From: Psychrobacter sp. AH5
Lineage (GTDB): Bacteria; Pseudomonadota; Gammaproteobacteria; Pseudomonadales; Moraxellaceae
Length of the DNA stretch: 64,000 bases
Direction of reading: 5' to 3'
Assembly (NCBI RefSeq): GCF_040371085.1
Contig: NZ_JAMBMT010000001.1
Location: forward strand, 806,001 to 870,000
Of this stretch, positions 45,264 to 54,533 are shown piece after piece. The position numbers were made by a program, and so were the translations under genes. Below the pieces are notes generated by a model. That model saw only the letters and a list, made by a program, of their open reading frames with translations, ran no database searches and was not told where the DNA came from. Position 1 is the first letter of the stretch, and every line of letters begins with the position of its first letter.

Positions 45264-46244
45264 TTAATTCCAAGGCAGCTTATCAAGATCGACGTTACCA
45301 CCAGTAATAATAACGCCCACTTTTTTATCGGCAAAAACGTCTTTGTTTTTTAGGATGACAGCAAGGGGCACCGCGCAGCTTGGCTCAATGATAATCTTCA
45401 TATGCGTCCAAGTTAGCTTCATCGCCTCAACGATCTCTTCTTCGGTTGCGGTCAAGATATCGGTCACGTAGTTACTGACAAAGTGCCAAGTCAAATCTTT
45501 GAGCGGTACTTTTAGGCCATCAGCGATCGTATCTGGGGCGTCATCAGCGATAATGTGACCGGCATGTAATGAGCGCGCGGCATCATCTGCGTTTACTGGC
45601 TCTGCGGCATAGATTTTGACGTCTGGTGCTAGGTTTGATAGCGTCAAACAAGTGCCCGATATCATACCGCCGCCGCCAATAGGAGCGACGACCATGTCAG
45701 GTTTTACGCCGCGCTCTTGCATCTGCTCTAAGAACTCGCGTGAACAAGTGGCCTGACCAGCGATAACGCGAGGGTCATTGTAAGGATGAACAAAGTCGCC
45801 ACCAGTTTCAGCTTGCACTTTTGCAAAGACTTCTTCGCGAGAAGTGGTTGAGGGCTGACACTCAGTGATGATACCGCCGTAGCCGCGCACTGCTGCTTTT
45901 TTGGCTTCGGGCGCGCTGTATGGCATCACTACATTGCAAGGGACGCCGCGCTGTCCGGCAGCATAGGATAAAGACAGCGCATGGTTGCCTGAGCTATGAG
46001 TGCAAACGCCGTTTTTAGCTTCTTCATCAGAGAGACCAAAGACCGCGTTTGAGGCACCGCGAACTTTAAAGGCGCCGGCTTTTTGAAAGTTTTCACACTT
46101 AAAAAACATCTCGCAGCCTGCCATCTCATTCAAAAAACTTGAGGTCATAACGGGGGTGCGATGGATATAAGGCTTAATGCGCTCATGCGCTGCTAACATA
46201 TCCTCAAGCGTTGGAATGGTTAGCCCATTTTCATTAGTTATCAT
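45264..46244 (-). CDS. bhcB: beta-Hydroxyaspartate dehydratase BhcB (threonine dehydratase / serine racemase-like)
   Basis: Fold-type II PLP enzyme, 326 residues. KCENFQKAGAFKVRGA carries the PLP Lys60, SSGNHALSL the Asn loop, and PIGGGGMISG (near 184) the phosphate Gly loop. Relatives include serine racemase and threo-3-hydroxyaspartate ammonia-lyase. BhcB removes water from beta-hydroxyaspartate to give iminosuccinate. AAAGGAATA precedes ATG 46244. A metal site as in serine racemase is likely (EPVNADDA). It is 63 bp after bhcA. Confidence 0.85.
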   Translation of the reverse strand: MITNENGLTIPTLEDMLAAHERIKPYIHRTPVMTSSFLNEMAGCEMFFKCENFQKAGAFKVRGASNAVFGLSDEEAKNGVCTHSSGNHALSLSYAAGQRGVPCNVVMPYSAPEAKKAAVRGYGGIITECQPSTTSREEVFAKVQAETGGDFVHPYNDPRVIAGQATCSREFLEQMQERGVKPDMVVAPIGGGGMISGTCLTLSNLAPDVKIYAAEPVNADDAARSLHAGHIIADDAPDTIADGLKVPLKDLTWHFVSNYVTDILTATEEEIVEAMKLTWTHMKIIIEPSCAVPLAVILKNKDVFADKKVGVIITGGNVDLDKLPWN

Positions 46245-46309
46245 CAAAAATATTCCTTTATTTTTTATTTAGAAAGGTCAGTTAATAGCTTTTATCAGAA
46301 GGCTATAAA

Positions 46310-47473
46310 CTAATGGTTGCGAAAATATTCTTGGGCGGCAGTGACGCCTTGACCCAGTTTGATTGGGTAGTCCAAATCAACCATTGCCATCTCAAGGGTA
46401 GCTAGTCCAGCCAGAACCATCACCTCAGTCAATGAGCCCAAATGCCCAATTCTGAACGCTTTGCCGTTCATCTCACCCAAACCCACACCGAAAGAGATGC
46501 CGTATTTGTTAAAAGCATGATTGGTCAGATCATTACTATCAAAACCTTCAGGAACGTATATCGCGCTTACGGTTTGAGAGTATAGATCCGGTGATACTGC
46601 ACATAGCTTAAAACCCCAGCCATTCACCGCTTGACGCACGCCTTCGGCTAAACGGTAATGACGCGCATAGACATTGTCCAAGCCTTCTTCAAACAGCATA
46701 TCAAGACTGGCTTTCATACCATAAATCAGGTTTAGCGGCGGGGTATAAGGAAAGCCGCCATTGGCATTGGCTTTGAGCATGTCACGAAAGTCAAAATAGG
46801 TACGCGGTAGTTTTGCTTGCTCCATAGCGGCTAGCGCTTTTGGACTTACTGCTAATATCGCCATGCCTGTGGCTAGCATAAAGCCTTTTTGCGAGCCAGC
46901 TACCGCGATATCTACACCCCATTCATCCATTTTAAAGGGGACACAAGCGATTGAGCTGACCCCATCGACGAATAAGAGAGCGGGATGATTAGCGTTATCC
47001 ATAGCGCTACGCACCGCGCCAATGTCACTTAATACACCCGTTGCAGTCTCATTATGCGTGACCATCAAAGCTTTGATTTCGTGATTGGTATCTGCGGCTA
47101 GGATCTCTTGAAACTTATCAGCAGGCGCGCCTTCACCCCAAGCACATTCAATCACTTGTACATCCAGGCCATGGCGCTGACACATATCGATCCAGCGATG
47201 CGAGAACATTCCATAGCGAGCAATGAGCACTTTATCGCCAGGGGATAAGGTGTTGCTGATAGCCGCTTCCCAGCCGCCTGTGCCACTAGAGGTGAACAAA
47301 AGCACTTCACCCTCAATGGTACCAAACACTTTTTTGACGTCGTTGAGTACGGGTAAAAAGGTGTTAGAAAAATCAGGAGCGCGGTGATCTTGAGTTGGCA
47401 CGTTCATCGCGTGACGTAGTCTTTCTGGGATATTGGTGGGACCAGGAATAAAAATAGGGTTTTGTAGAGACAT
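46310..47473 (-). CDS. bhcA: Aspartate-glyoxylate aminotransferase BhcA (class V)
   Basis: Class V PLP aminotransferase, 387 residues, of the serine-glyoxylate / alanine-glyoxylate type. IFIPGPTNIPERLRHAM opens it; SSGTGGWEAA (residues 62-71) and AGSQKGFML with PLP Lys196 are clear. In the cycle BhcA transfers the amino group of aspartate to glyoxylate, giving oxaloacetate and glycine. The frame opens at 47536, but ATG 47473 (MSLQNPIFIPG) follows AAGGACGTCAATC and is the start. It is first in the presumed operon. If the context is misleading it would be a serine-glyoxylate transaminase. Confidence 0.86.
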   Translation of the reverse strand: MSLQNPIFIPGPTNIPERLRHAMNVPTQDHRAPDFSNTFLPVLNDVKKVFGTIEGEVLLFTSSGTGGWEAAISNTLSPGDKVLIARYGMFSHRWIDMCQRHGLDVQVIECAWGEGAPADKFQEILAADTNHEIKALMVTHNETATGVLSDIGAVRSAMDNANHPALLFVDGVSSIACVPFKMDEWGVDIAVAGSQKGFMLATGMAILAVSPKALAAMEQAKLPRTYFDFRDMLKANANGGFPYTPPLNLIYGMKASLDMLFEEGLDNVYARHYRLAEGVRQAVNGWGFKLCAVSPDLYSQTVSAIYVPEGFDSNDLTNHAFNKYGISFGVGLGEMNGKAFRIGHLGSLTEVMVLAGLATLEMAMVDLDYPIKLGQGVTAAQEYFRNH

Positions 47474-48358
47474 GATTGACGTCCTTGTAAATGTGTATAA
47501 GGTGACACAGTAATGGTTGTATAGGCAGGGTTTCATGCGAATTTAATGCAAGAGTCTTCCTGACTCATACAGTTTGGTTTTTATGTTTTTCGGATTTAAA
47601 AACTAGCCATGTCCAAAGAAAGGAGTTGCAGGTGATTGGTCACTTTACTACTTACTGCGTTCTTTTTTATGGTGATCTTGCGGTAAAGGTTTTTGCGAAG
47701 AATGAACTAAGAGGTTTCGTTGAAAAAGTGTAGATACTCATCAACGTTTTAAAATATAGCACTAAAGACAAGTTGTAACAAGGTGTTTTTTAAATAAGCT
47801 TTGTACTATACTATTCTCGGCTGTCACAATAGCTAGACTAGCCCATAAATAGACATTAGTCCAGCGGTTATCTTTAATTTTATTAGAAATAATTCATCAT
47901 TGCTTCCTCTTGTGTCTAGAGTCGATTTTGTCTTATGCTATCGCTATTGTCGATGGCTAAGTAGTCTTATTCAAATTAGCGCTATTACTGGCTGTTTTTT
48001 AACCGCTTCTGCTTTGAATTCTAAATGTTGCTTCTACGTTTTTAGTGATACTCAATTCTTTACCGTGTTATTAATTTATCCTATTTACTACTACTGTTTT
48101 TTTAGCAGTGCTTGATACTTAAATATTTTAAAAAATTACTCTGCTAAAAGCAGGTGTTATCAATCAAGCTATTTATAGCTAATATTGGCTACTTATAAAA
48201 TACTTTTATGAGTGTTAGCTTATTATTATATTGTTTTGAGCGGTCTTATAAAAACCAGATGAAAAATAAAGTTAAGTCATATTTATCATCTAATAAAAAT
48301 TTTGAACTCCCGATTTTAACTATTTTCTCTCTTCATCCTTTAACAAGAAGATTTTATT
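47474..48358. other. 885-bp control region between divergent bhcA and maeA
   Basis: No gene of normal size is supported. It is AT-rich. A 5-bp dyad GAGTC/GACTC lies near 47545-47563, upstream of bhcA. A 33-codon GTG frame at 47632-47733 has AAAGGAG (47618-47624) in front, but its reality is doubtful. No bhcR (IclR-family) gene is here, so the regulator of the bhc genes must lie elsewhere. Confidence 0.4.
47632..47733 (+). CDS. Doubtful 33-codon open frame with a good ribosome-binding site
   Basis: GTG 47632 to TAG 47731-47733, with AAAGGAG 7 nt upstream. The peptide (VIGHFTTYCVLFYGDL...) resembles nothing I know. It could be a small protein, a leader peptide or chance. Confidence 0.15.
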   Translation: MIGHFTTYCVLFYGDLAVKVFAKNELRGFVEKV

Positions 48359-50041
48359 ATGTCAAACAAACGTCCGTTATACATCCCTTTTGCTGGGCCT
48401 ATATTGTTAGAAACTTCCTTATTAAATAAGGGTAGCGCGTTTTCATCAGAAGAGCGTGATAGCTTTAATTTAACTGGTTTATTACCGCATAATATTGAAA
48501 CCATTGAAGAGCAGTCCTTGCGCGCTTATCATCAGCTTTGCTCATTTGATAATGATATGGATAAGCATATTTATTTGCGTAATATACAAGATACTAATGA
48601 AACGCTATTTCATCATTTAATTGAGCAGCATATTGAAGAAGTTATGCCGCTTATTTATACCCCAACTGTGGGACAAGCTTGTGAAAAGTTTTCGCAAATT
48701 TATCGGCGTAAACGTGGTTTATTTATCTCTTATCCTGAGCGTCATAAAATCGATGACATGCTACAAAACGCCACCAAACAAAAAGTAAAAGTGATTGTGG
48801 TGACCGACGGTGAACGTATTTTAGGCTTAGGCGATCAAGGTATTGGCGGCATGGGGATACCAATTGGTAAACTAGCTTTATATACCGCTTGTGGTGGTAT
48901 TAGTCCCGCTTATTGCCTACCGATATTGTTAGATGTTGGCACTAATAATCAACAACTGCTTGATGATCCTATGTATATGGGCTGGAGAAATCCACGTATC
49001 TCAGGCGATGAGTACAATGAATTTGTAGAGTTATTTATTCAAGCGGTTAAACGTCGCTGGCCTGAGGTGTTGTTACAATTTGAAGATTTTGCTCAAGAAA
49101 ACGCCACCCCGTTATTAAATAAATATCGTGATGAGCTGTGCTGTTTCAACGATGACATTCAAGGTACTGCCGCAGTTTCGGTAGGTACTTTGATTGCAGC
49201 TTGCTTAAATAAAGGCGAAAAGCTTAGCCAACAAAATATAGCTTTTTTGGGGGCAGGATCGGCGGGCTGCGGTATCGCTGAGCATATTGTTCGTCAAATG
49301 CAGCGTGAAGGATTGTCCGAGGAGCAAGCGCGCAGTCAGGTATTTATGGTGGATCGCTATGGCCTCTTCACCGATAGCATGACAGAGCTGCAAGACTTCC
49401 AAGCGCCGCTGGTACAAAAACAGGCCAATCTTGAGCACTGGGATCATAGTGAGCCGCTCGGTTTAGCGCAAGTGGTTAAACAGGGCAAAATCACGGTATT
49501 ATTTGGCGTTAGCGGCCAAAAAGGGCTGTTTACTCAAGAGCTTATCGAATCTTTATGTGCTAATACTGAGCATCCCATCGTTCTGCCATTGTCAAATCCA
49601 ACCTCTCGTGTTGAAGCTACTCCGCAAGAGGTGACTAGCTGGAGTCATGGTAAAGCAATTATCGCTACCGGTAGTCCCTTTCCTTATACCACTTATGAGG
49701 GTCAGACTTTTGAGGTGTCTCAGTGTAATAACAGCTACATCTTTCCAGGTATTGGCCTAGGGGTTTTGGCGGCGCGAGCGAGGGGTATCAGCGACAATAT
49801 GCTTATGGCCGCAAGCCAAGCGCTGGCCGACATCTCAATGGAATATGATAAAGCGCCCGGTGCTATATTGCCGCCGATCAAGGTCATCAGACAGATCAGT
49901 GAAAAGATAGCTTATGCCGTAGCTCGACAAGCGGTTGAAGATAAACTGGCGTTACCTGTCACCGCCGAGAATCTACAACGCCGACTAAAATCCAATTTTT
50001 GGTTGCCAGAATATCGTAATTATCGTCGTACTTCTTTTTAG
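48359..50041 (+). CDS. maeA: NAD-dependent malic enzyme
   Basis: Oxidative decarboxylation of malate to pyruvate, 560 residues, the length of E. coli MaeA (SfcA). [20 protein letters not shown] (Tyr near 101), the catalytic Lys in [14 protein letters not shown], metal-binding EDFAQENA and [16 protein letters not shown], and the NAD fold [15 protein letters not shown] are all present. It is divergent from bhcA. It may draw C4 acids made by the bhc cycle back to pyruvate. A second, NADP-type malic enzyme is encoded at 61544. Confidence 0.95.
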   Translation: MSNKRPLYIPFAGPILLETSLLNKGSAFSSEERDSFNLTGLLPHNIETIEEQSLRAYHQLCSFDNDMDKHIYLRNIQDTNETLFHHLIEQHIEEVMPLIYTPTVGQACEKFSQIYRRKRGLFISYPERHKIDDMLQNATKQKVKVIVVTDGERILGLGDQGIGGMGIPIGKLALYTACGGISPAYCLPILLDVGTNNQQLLDDPMYMGWRNPRISGDEYNEFVELFIQAVKRRWPEVLLQFEDFAQENATPLLNKYRDELCCFNDDIQGTAAVSVGTLIAACLNKGEKLSQQNIAFLGAGSAGCGIAEHIVRQMQREGLSEEQARSQVFMVDRYGLFTDSMTELQDFQAPLVQKQANLEHWDHSEPLGLAQVVKQGKITVLFGVSGQKGLFTQELIESLCANTEHPIVLPLSNPTSRVEATPQEVTSWSHGKAIIATGSPFPYTTYEGQTFEVSQCNNSYIFPGIGLGVLAARARGISDNMLMAASQALADISMEYDKAPGAILPPIKVIRQISEKIAYAVARQAVEDKLALPVTAENLQRRLKSNFWLPEYRNYRRTSF

Positions 50042-50115
50042 AGATTAAAAAATAAATAGTAAACGTAGTTTTAAAAAATAACTCTTAAGAGTTAAACAAA
50101 AAATTGCAAGGTAAA

Positions 50116-50156
50116 AAGCTCAATACTATGACTAAAGTAGTATTGGGCTTTTTTTA
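50116..50156 (+). terminator. maeA terminator
   Basis: AGCTCAATACTA (50117-50128) pairs with TAGTATTGGGCT (50138-50149, one wobble), followed by a T run. Confidence 0.88.
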
Positions 50157-50218
50157 TAGACTTTAAAGCCTTTTATATGTTCTAAAAATTATACAACCTC
50201 ATAAAAAAGGCAAATCAC

Positions 50219-50361
50219 ACTATAGTGAATCCTGAATAAAAAGAGTACAAGCATTGTAACGTGCTACTGGTATAAATTTTCCTTGCGTGCTGCGTTCCCA
50301 GAGGCTGCGCAAAATTCATCCCCGTAGCACTGTATTTCTTTTATAGTGGATCGGCTATACT
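50219..50361. repeat. 143-bp palindromic MITE-like element
   Basis: The ends ACTATAGTGAATCC (50219-50232) and, on the other strand, AGTATAGCCGATCC (50361-50348) form imperfect terminal inverted repeats of about 30 bp. The centre folds further: GTGCTAC (50261-50267) pairs with GTAGCAC (50324-50330), and AAATTTT with AAAATT. No coding frame. The form is that of a dispersed intergenic repeat. Only one copy is in this window. Confidence 0.6.
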
Positions 50362-50535
50362 GCGAACAACCCTACCTTTCTAAGATATAGGTTTGATAAA
50401 CTCTCATGTTCTACTTCTTTTAAGCTTAGTTATCCTGATTAATGAGTCAAGCGCTTGCTTATTAACATAGCCTTATTCTAAAAATGTCATCTAGAAGCGT
50501 TAACTTACCTAATTCCTCATTGTATAAATTCATGT

Positions 50536-50551
50536 AGTAATATTAATTACC
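50536..50551. promoter_or_regulatory. Putative TetR operator 1
   Basis: AGTAATATTAATTACC, one of four related 16-bp dyads (consensus GRTAATNWTAATTACY). It lies 239 bp before the acyl-CoA dehydrogenase pseudogene; 15 of 16 bases match operator 4. Confidence 0.55.
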
Positions 50552-50644
50552 TTTATAAAAATACTAGTTGCAACGCTATAGCTCCTATTTTATTCTAACT
50601 CATGGAATGCAATCATCAAAATAGATTGTCAAGCTTTATACAAT

Positions 50645-50660
50645 GGTAATAATAATTACT
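50645..50660. promoter_or_regulatory. Putative TetR operator 2
   Basis: GGTAATAATAATTACT, 109 bp after operator 1. The preceding TATACAATGG is the reverse complement of the sequence after operator 3. Confidence 0.5.
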
Positions 50661-50774
50661 ATTTATTAGAAATAAATCATTAAACCTATTATAAAACTCT
50701 ATATCCATTCATTTTCGCAAGAAAAAAGCGTTAAGGAAAGTATTATAATTATCAGAACATGTTCAGCAAATTAG

Positions 50775-50982
50775 ATGATCGAAGAGCACGAAATAGTATA
50801 CGACAGCGCTCTAAAAATGTTTCAAAGCTGGAAGGAAAGAGATGAAGCATGGCGTGATAAGGGTATGATTAATCGTGCGGCTTGAAGAGGCGGTTAAGAT
50901 AAGGTTTTTATGTGCGTTGATACCGGAAGAATACGGCGGCACTAACGAGATCATGAAAGAGCTTGCCGCGCGCTTTATGTAA
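50775..50982 (+). pseudogene. Acyl-CoA dehydrogenase remnant with internal deletion
   Basis: MIEEHEIVYDSALKMFQSW and WRDKGM match the N terminus of the live gene at 56801 (MDEEIEMLHASALKVFRAW, WRDNGM). One frameshift and a TGA follow, then FLCALIPEEYGG joins directly to TNEIMKELAARFM and TAA, the C terminus of the same family. About 310 residues between the two YGG segments are missing. Both junction segments encode YGG with TAYGGCGG, so deletion between short direct repeats explains it. It lies 110 bp before the thiolase gene. Confidence 0.9.
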
Positions 50983-51092
50983 CGGCTTATAGATAAACGT
51001 TATTGCTAATATAAAAGCTAGAATTGGAGTTAAGATAAGTAAGTCAAGCTTTAGAGTTAACTATTATTTAAAAGACAAAAAAAGGGATTTTT

Positions 51093-52301
51093 ATGACTGA
51101 GACCGCATACATTTATGACAGTATTCGTACCCCGCGCGGCAAAGGCAAAAAGGACGGCGCTTTGTATCAAGCGTCGCCGATTTGGCTGGTTCGGGGCTTA
51201 CTCAAAGAGATGGAGCAGCGCCATAGTCTAGACACAAGCTTAGTGGACGACATTGTGCTTGGCTGTGTCACCCCTGTGGGTGAGCAAGGCTCTGATATTG
51301 CCCGTATTGCGGCAATCGATGCTGGCTGGCATCAAAGCGTCGCTGGCGTCACGCTCTCTAGATATTGCGCCTCAGGGCTTGAGTCCATCAACCTTGCTGC
51401 TGCCAAAGTCATGTCGGGTATGGAGGAGCTAGTCGTCGCAGGCGGCGTTGAGTCTATGAGCCGCGTACCGATGGGCTCAGATGGCGGCGCTTGGTACATG
51501 GACCCCCGCGTCAATGACGGTACGGGTTTTGTCCCGCAAGGGGTGGGCGCGGATACCATAGCTACGCTCAAAGGCTTTAGTCGCAGCGACGTCGACGCAT
51601 TCGCTACCGGCTCGCACCAAAGAGCGGCTAATGCTTGGGAGCAGGGCTATTTTGATAAATCAGTGATACCCGTCAAAGACTTGAACGGCATGCTGCTATT
51701 GGCTAAAGATGAGACTATCCGCCCCAATACTACCCCTGAGACGCTAGCAGGTCTCAATCCTTCGTTTGCTATGCCCGGTCAGATGGGTTTTGATAGCGTA
51801 ATTTTGGATAAATATACCACTATCGAAAAAGTAAACCACGTCCATCACGCGGGCAATTCATCGGGTATCGTCGATGGTGCGGCGCTGTGCTTAGTCGGTA
51901 GTGCGGCCGCTGGCAAAAAAGCCGGTCTGAAGCCGCGCGCGAAGATTACTATGGCGGCGGTTATTGGTTCAGAGCCGTCTATTATGCTCACAGGCCCAAC
52001 CCCTGCCTGCCAAAAAGCTTTAGATAAAGCGGGCATGCAAGTCTCTGATATCGATCTGTGGGAAATCAACGAAGCCTTCGCTGCTGTGCCGATGAATACC
52101 GCCGATGACTTAGGTATCTCCATGGATATCGTCAACGTCAATGGCGGCTCTATCGCGATGGGACATCCGCTGGGCGCTACAGGCGCGATGCTGATGACTA
52201 CCGTGCTCGATGAGCTTGAGCGCCGTGATCTTAAGACTGCGATGATTACTCTATGTGTCGGCGGCGGTATGGGTATTGCCACTATCATTGAGCGCGTATA
52301 A
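51093..52301 (+). CDS. fadA: Acetyl-CoA C-acyltransferase (thiolase)
   Basis: Last step of beta-oxidation, 402 residues. The nucleophile Cys92 is in [11 protein letters not shown], the His in GHPLGATGA (near 354) and the second Cys in TLCVGGGMG (near 386). [10 protein letters not shown] is typical of degradative thiolases. AAAAAAAGGGATTTTT precedes the ATG. It is followed 51 bp later by the fadB-type gene and then the racemase gene, forming a compact operon. Confidence 0.94.
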   Translation: MTETAYIYDSIRTPRGKGKKDGALYQASPIWLVRGLLKEMEQRHSLDTSLVDDIVLGCVTPVGEQGSDIARIAAIDAGWHQSVAGVTLSRYCASGLESINLAAAKVMSGMEELVVAGGVESMSRVPMGSDGGAWYMDPRVNDGTGFVPQGVGADTIATLKGFSRSDVDAFATGSHQRAANAWEQGYFDKSVIPVKDLNGMLLLAKDETIRPNTTPETLAGLNPSFAMPGQMGFDSVILDKYTTIEKVNHVHHAGNSSGIVDGAALCLVGSAAAGKKAGLKPRAKITMAAVIGSEPSIMLTGPTPACQKALDKAGMQVSDIDLWEINEAFAAVPMNTADDLGISMDIVNVNGGSIAMGHPLGATGAMLMTTVLDELERRDLKTAMITLCVGGGMGIATIIERV

Positions 52302-52352
52302 AGCTTTTTTAAACACAAAGTGATAACTAAGAGATCATTTAAGGGACAAAAA

Positions 52353-54533
52353 ATGACTACCAACACAGACAGCATTGATGCTATCAACACTCTAGCCAAT
52401 TTTTCAGCTGAGCGTGATGATGATGGTATCCTCACCGTTACTATCGATCAAAGCGCGCGCAAAATGAACGTCATCGGCGATGGCTTTACCGACGCTTTTG
52501 CCGCGATGACAGACAGCTTTATTAGTGACGAGTCGGCTAAAGGCCTCATCCTAACCTCGGCCAAAGACAGCTTTGTGGTTGGCGCGGATATCGATCAACT
52601 GGCTCATATCGAAACCGCTGAGCAAGCTTTTGAGTTAGTCGAAGATCTAAAAGGTAGCCTACGTAAACTTGAAACGTCAGGCAAGCCAGTCGTCGCTGCT
52701 ATGACGGGTACGGCACTCGGCGGCGGGCTTGAGCTGGCATTAGCCTGTCATTACCGCATTGCTATTGATTCGCCAAAGACTAAGCTGGGTCTACCAGAGG
52801 TTAAGCTAGGGTTACTGCCCGGCGGCGGCGGTACTCAGCGTTTGCCAAGATTGGTCGGTATCCAAAAAGCGCTTGAGCTGATGACCCAAGGGGTCGAGCT
52901 ACGGCCTAAAGCGGCTTTGGATATCGGTCTTATCGATGCCACAGCGACTGATAATGACGACATGCTAGCGCAAGCCAAAGCGTGGATCAAAGCCAATCCA
53001 AAGGCTAAGCAACCTTGGGACACTAAGGGCTTTAAGATCCCAGGCGGTAACAGCATGCATCCAAAAGTGGTGCAAGTGTTCTCTATCGCGCCGGCTATGG
53101 CCAATCAAAAGTCGCACGGCAATTATCCGGCGATTACTCATATCATGTCCTGTGTATTTGAAGGCTGCATCGTCGATATCGATACTGGCCTTGAGCTTGA
53201 ATCACGCTATTTTGCCGCTTGTGTGTTATCAAGCGAGTCCAGAAATATGATCAATACGCTTTGGACGCAGCTCAATAGCATCAAAAAAGGCCAATCGCGT
53301 CCGCAGGGTTTTGAGCGCTACAAAACCAAAAAAGTAGGCATCTTGGGCGCAGGTATGATGGGCGCTGGCATCGCTTGTGTCACGGCCAAAGCCGGTATAG
53401 ATGTCGTGCTACTCGATACAGATATAGCAGGCGCTGAAAAGGGTAAAGCTTACTCTACCAAGCTTTTGGATAAAGCCATTAGCCGTAAGCGCTCAACTGA
53501 GGATAAGAAACAAGCACTACTCAAGCGTATCAAGCCGACCGTCTCTTATGATGATCTAGCAGACTGTGATCTGGTTATCGAAGCGGTGTTCGAAAACCGT
53601 GAGATCAAAGCCAGATGTACCGAGCAGTCCGAAGCGGTGATTCCAGAGTCGGCTGTCTATGCGTCTAACACCTCAACCTTACCTATCACCGGCCTGGCAG
53701 AGGCGAGCAAGCGTCCAGAGCAATTTATCGGGCTGCATTTTTTCTCACCCGTCGATAAGATGCCACTGGTTGAGATTATCATGGGCGAGAAAACCGATGA
53801 TGAGACCTTAGCCAAAGCCTTTGATTATGTGCTACAAATCGGTAAAACCCCTATCGTCGTTAACGACAGTCGCGGCTTTTATACCTCACGCGTGTTTGGG
53901 ACTTATGTCTCTGAAGGCGTCGCCATGTTAGGCGAGGGCGTACATCCGCGTAGTATTGAAGTGGCGGGTCTAAAGACCGGTATGCCGATGCCGCCGCTCG
54001 CGCTACAAGATGAGGTGTCATTGAGTCTAGCTCTGCACGTCAGCGAGCAGCAGCAAAAGGATATGGAGGCGGAAGGGAGGACCATGGCGATGCGCCCCTC
54101 CTACGATATTTTAAAAACCTTAGTCAAAGAGCATGAGCGCGAAGGTAAAAAGAACGGCAAAGGCTTTTATGACTATCCTGACAAAGGCGATAAGCATCTA
54201 TGGCCTAAGCTCACCGAGCTTTATCCAACCAGTAGCGAGCAGCCAAGCCAGCAAGATCTAGTGGATCGCTTGATGTTTATTCAGGCCAATGAGTCGGCTA
54301 AGTGTTTTGAAGAAAACGTCGTGCGCTCAGTCGCCGATACTAATATCGGCTCTATCTTTGGTTGGGGATTTGCCCCGCATCAAGGCGGCACCTTGCAGTT
54401 TATAAACGCTATGAGCGTCGAGCAGTTTGTGGCGCGTAGCCGCGAGCTCGCCAAGCAATATGGCGAGCGTTTTGAGCCGGCTAAGATTTTGGTAGAGATG
54501 GCTGCAAATGGTCAGGAGTTTGTGGATGGCTAA
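52353..54533 (+). CDS. fadB: Bifunctional enoyl-CoA hydratase / 3-hydroxyacyl-CoA dehydrogenase
   Basis: FadB/FadJ-type protein, 726 residues. The N-terminal crotonase domain has SFVVGADIDQLA and TGTALGGGLELALACHYRIA, then LPEVKLGLLPGGGGTQRLPR with the catalytic Glu. The dehydrogenase part starts at GILGAGMMGAGIACVTA (near 333) and has FFSPVDKMPLVEII with its catalytic His. ATG 52353 follows AAGGGACAAAA; the frame opening at GTG 52320 is not needed. It works with the thiolase upstream. It overlaps the next gene by 8 bp. Confidence 0.94.
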   Translation: MTTNTDSIDAINTLANFSAERDDDGILTVTIDQSARKMNVIGDGFTDAFAAMTDSFISDESAKGLILTSAKDSFVVGADIDQLAHIETAEQAFELVEDLKGSLRKLETSGKPVVAAMTGTALGGGLELALACHYRIAIDSPKTKLGLPEVKLGLLPGGGGTQRLPRLVGIQKALELMTQGVELRPKAALDIGLIDATATDNDDMLAQAKAWIKANPKAKQPWDTKGFKIPGGNSMHPKVVQVFSIAPAMANQKSHGNYPAITHIMSCVFEGCIVDIDTGLELESRYFAACVLSSESRNMINTLWTQLNSIKKGQSRPQGFERYKTKKVGILGAGMMGAGIACVTAKAGIDVVLLDTDIAGAEKGKAYSTKLLDKAISRKRSTEDKKQALLKRIKPTVSYDDLADCDLVIEAVFENREIKARCTEQSEAVIPESAVYASNTSTLPITGLAEASKRPEQFIGLHFFSPVDKMPLVEIIMGEKTDDETLAKAFDYVLQIGKTPIVVNDSRGFYTSRVFGTYVSEGVAMLGEGVHPRSIEVAGLKTGMPMPPLALQDEVSLSLALHVSEQQQKDMEAEGRTMAMRPSYDILKTLVKEHEREGKKNGKGFYDYPDKGDKHLWPKLTELYPTSSEQPSQQDLVDRLMFIQANESAKCFEENVVRSVADTNIGSIFGWGFAPHQGGTLQFINAMSVEQFVARSRELAKQYGERFEPAKILVEMAANGQEFVDG

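Noticed and set aside
46310..47473. Serine-glyoxylate transaminase of the serine cycle
   Set aside because: No serine-cycle partners (hydroxypyruvate reductase, glycerate kinase, malyl-CoA ligase) are in the window, while the three following genes complete the beta-hydroxyaspartate cycle order.
47900..48115. 71-codon frame in the bhcA-maeA spacer
   Set aside because: Cysteine- and tyrosine-rich composition, no ribosome-binding site and no recognisable family; likely chance in AT-rich DNA.
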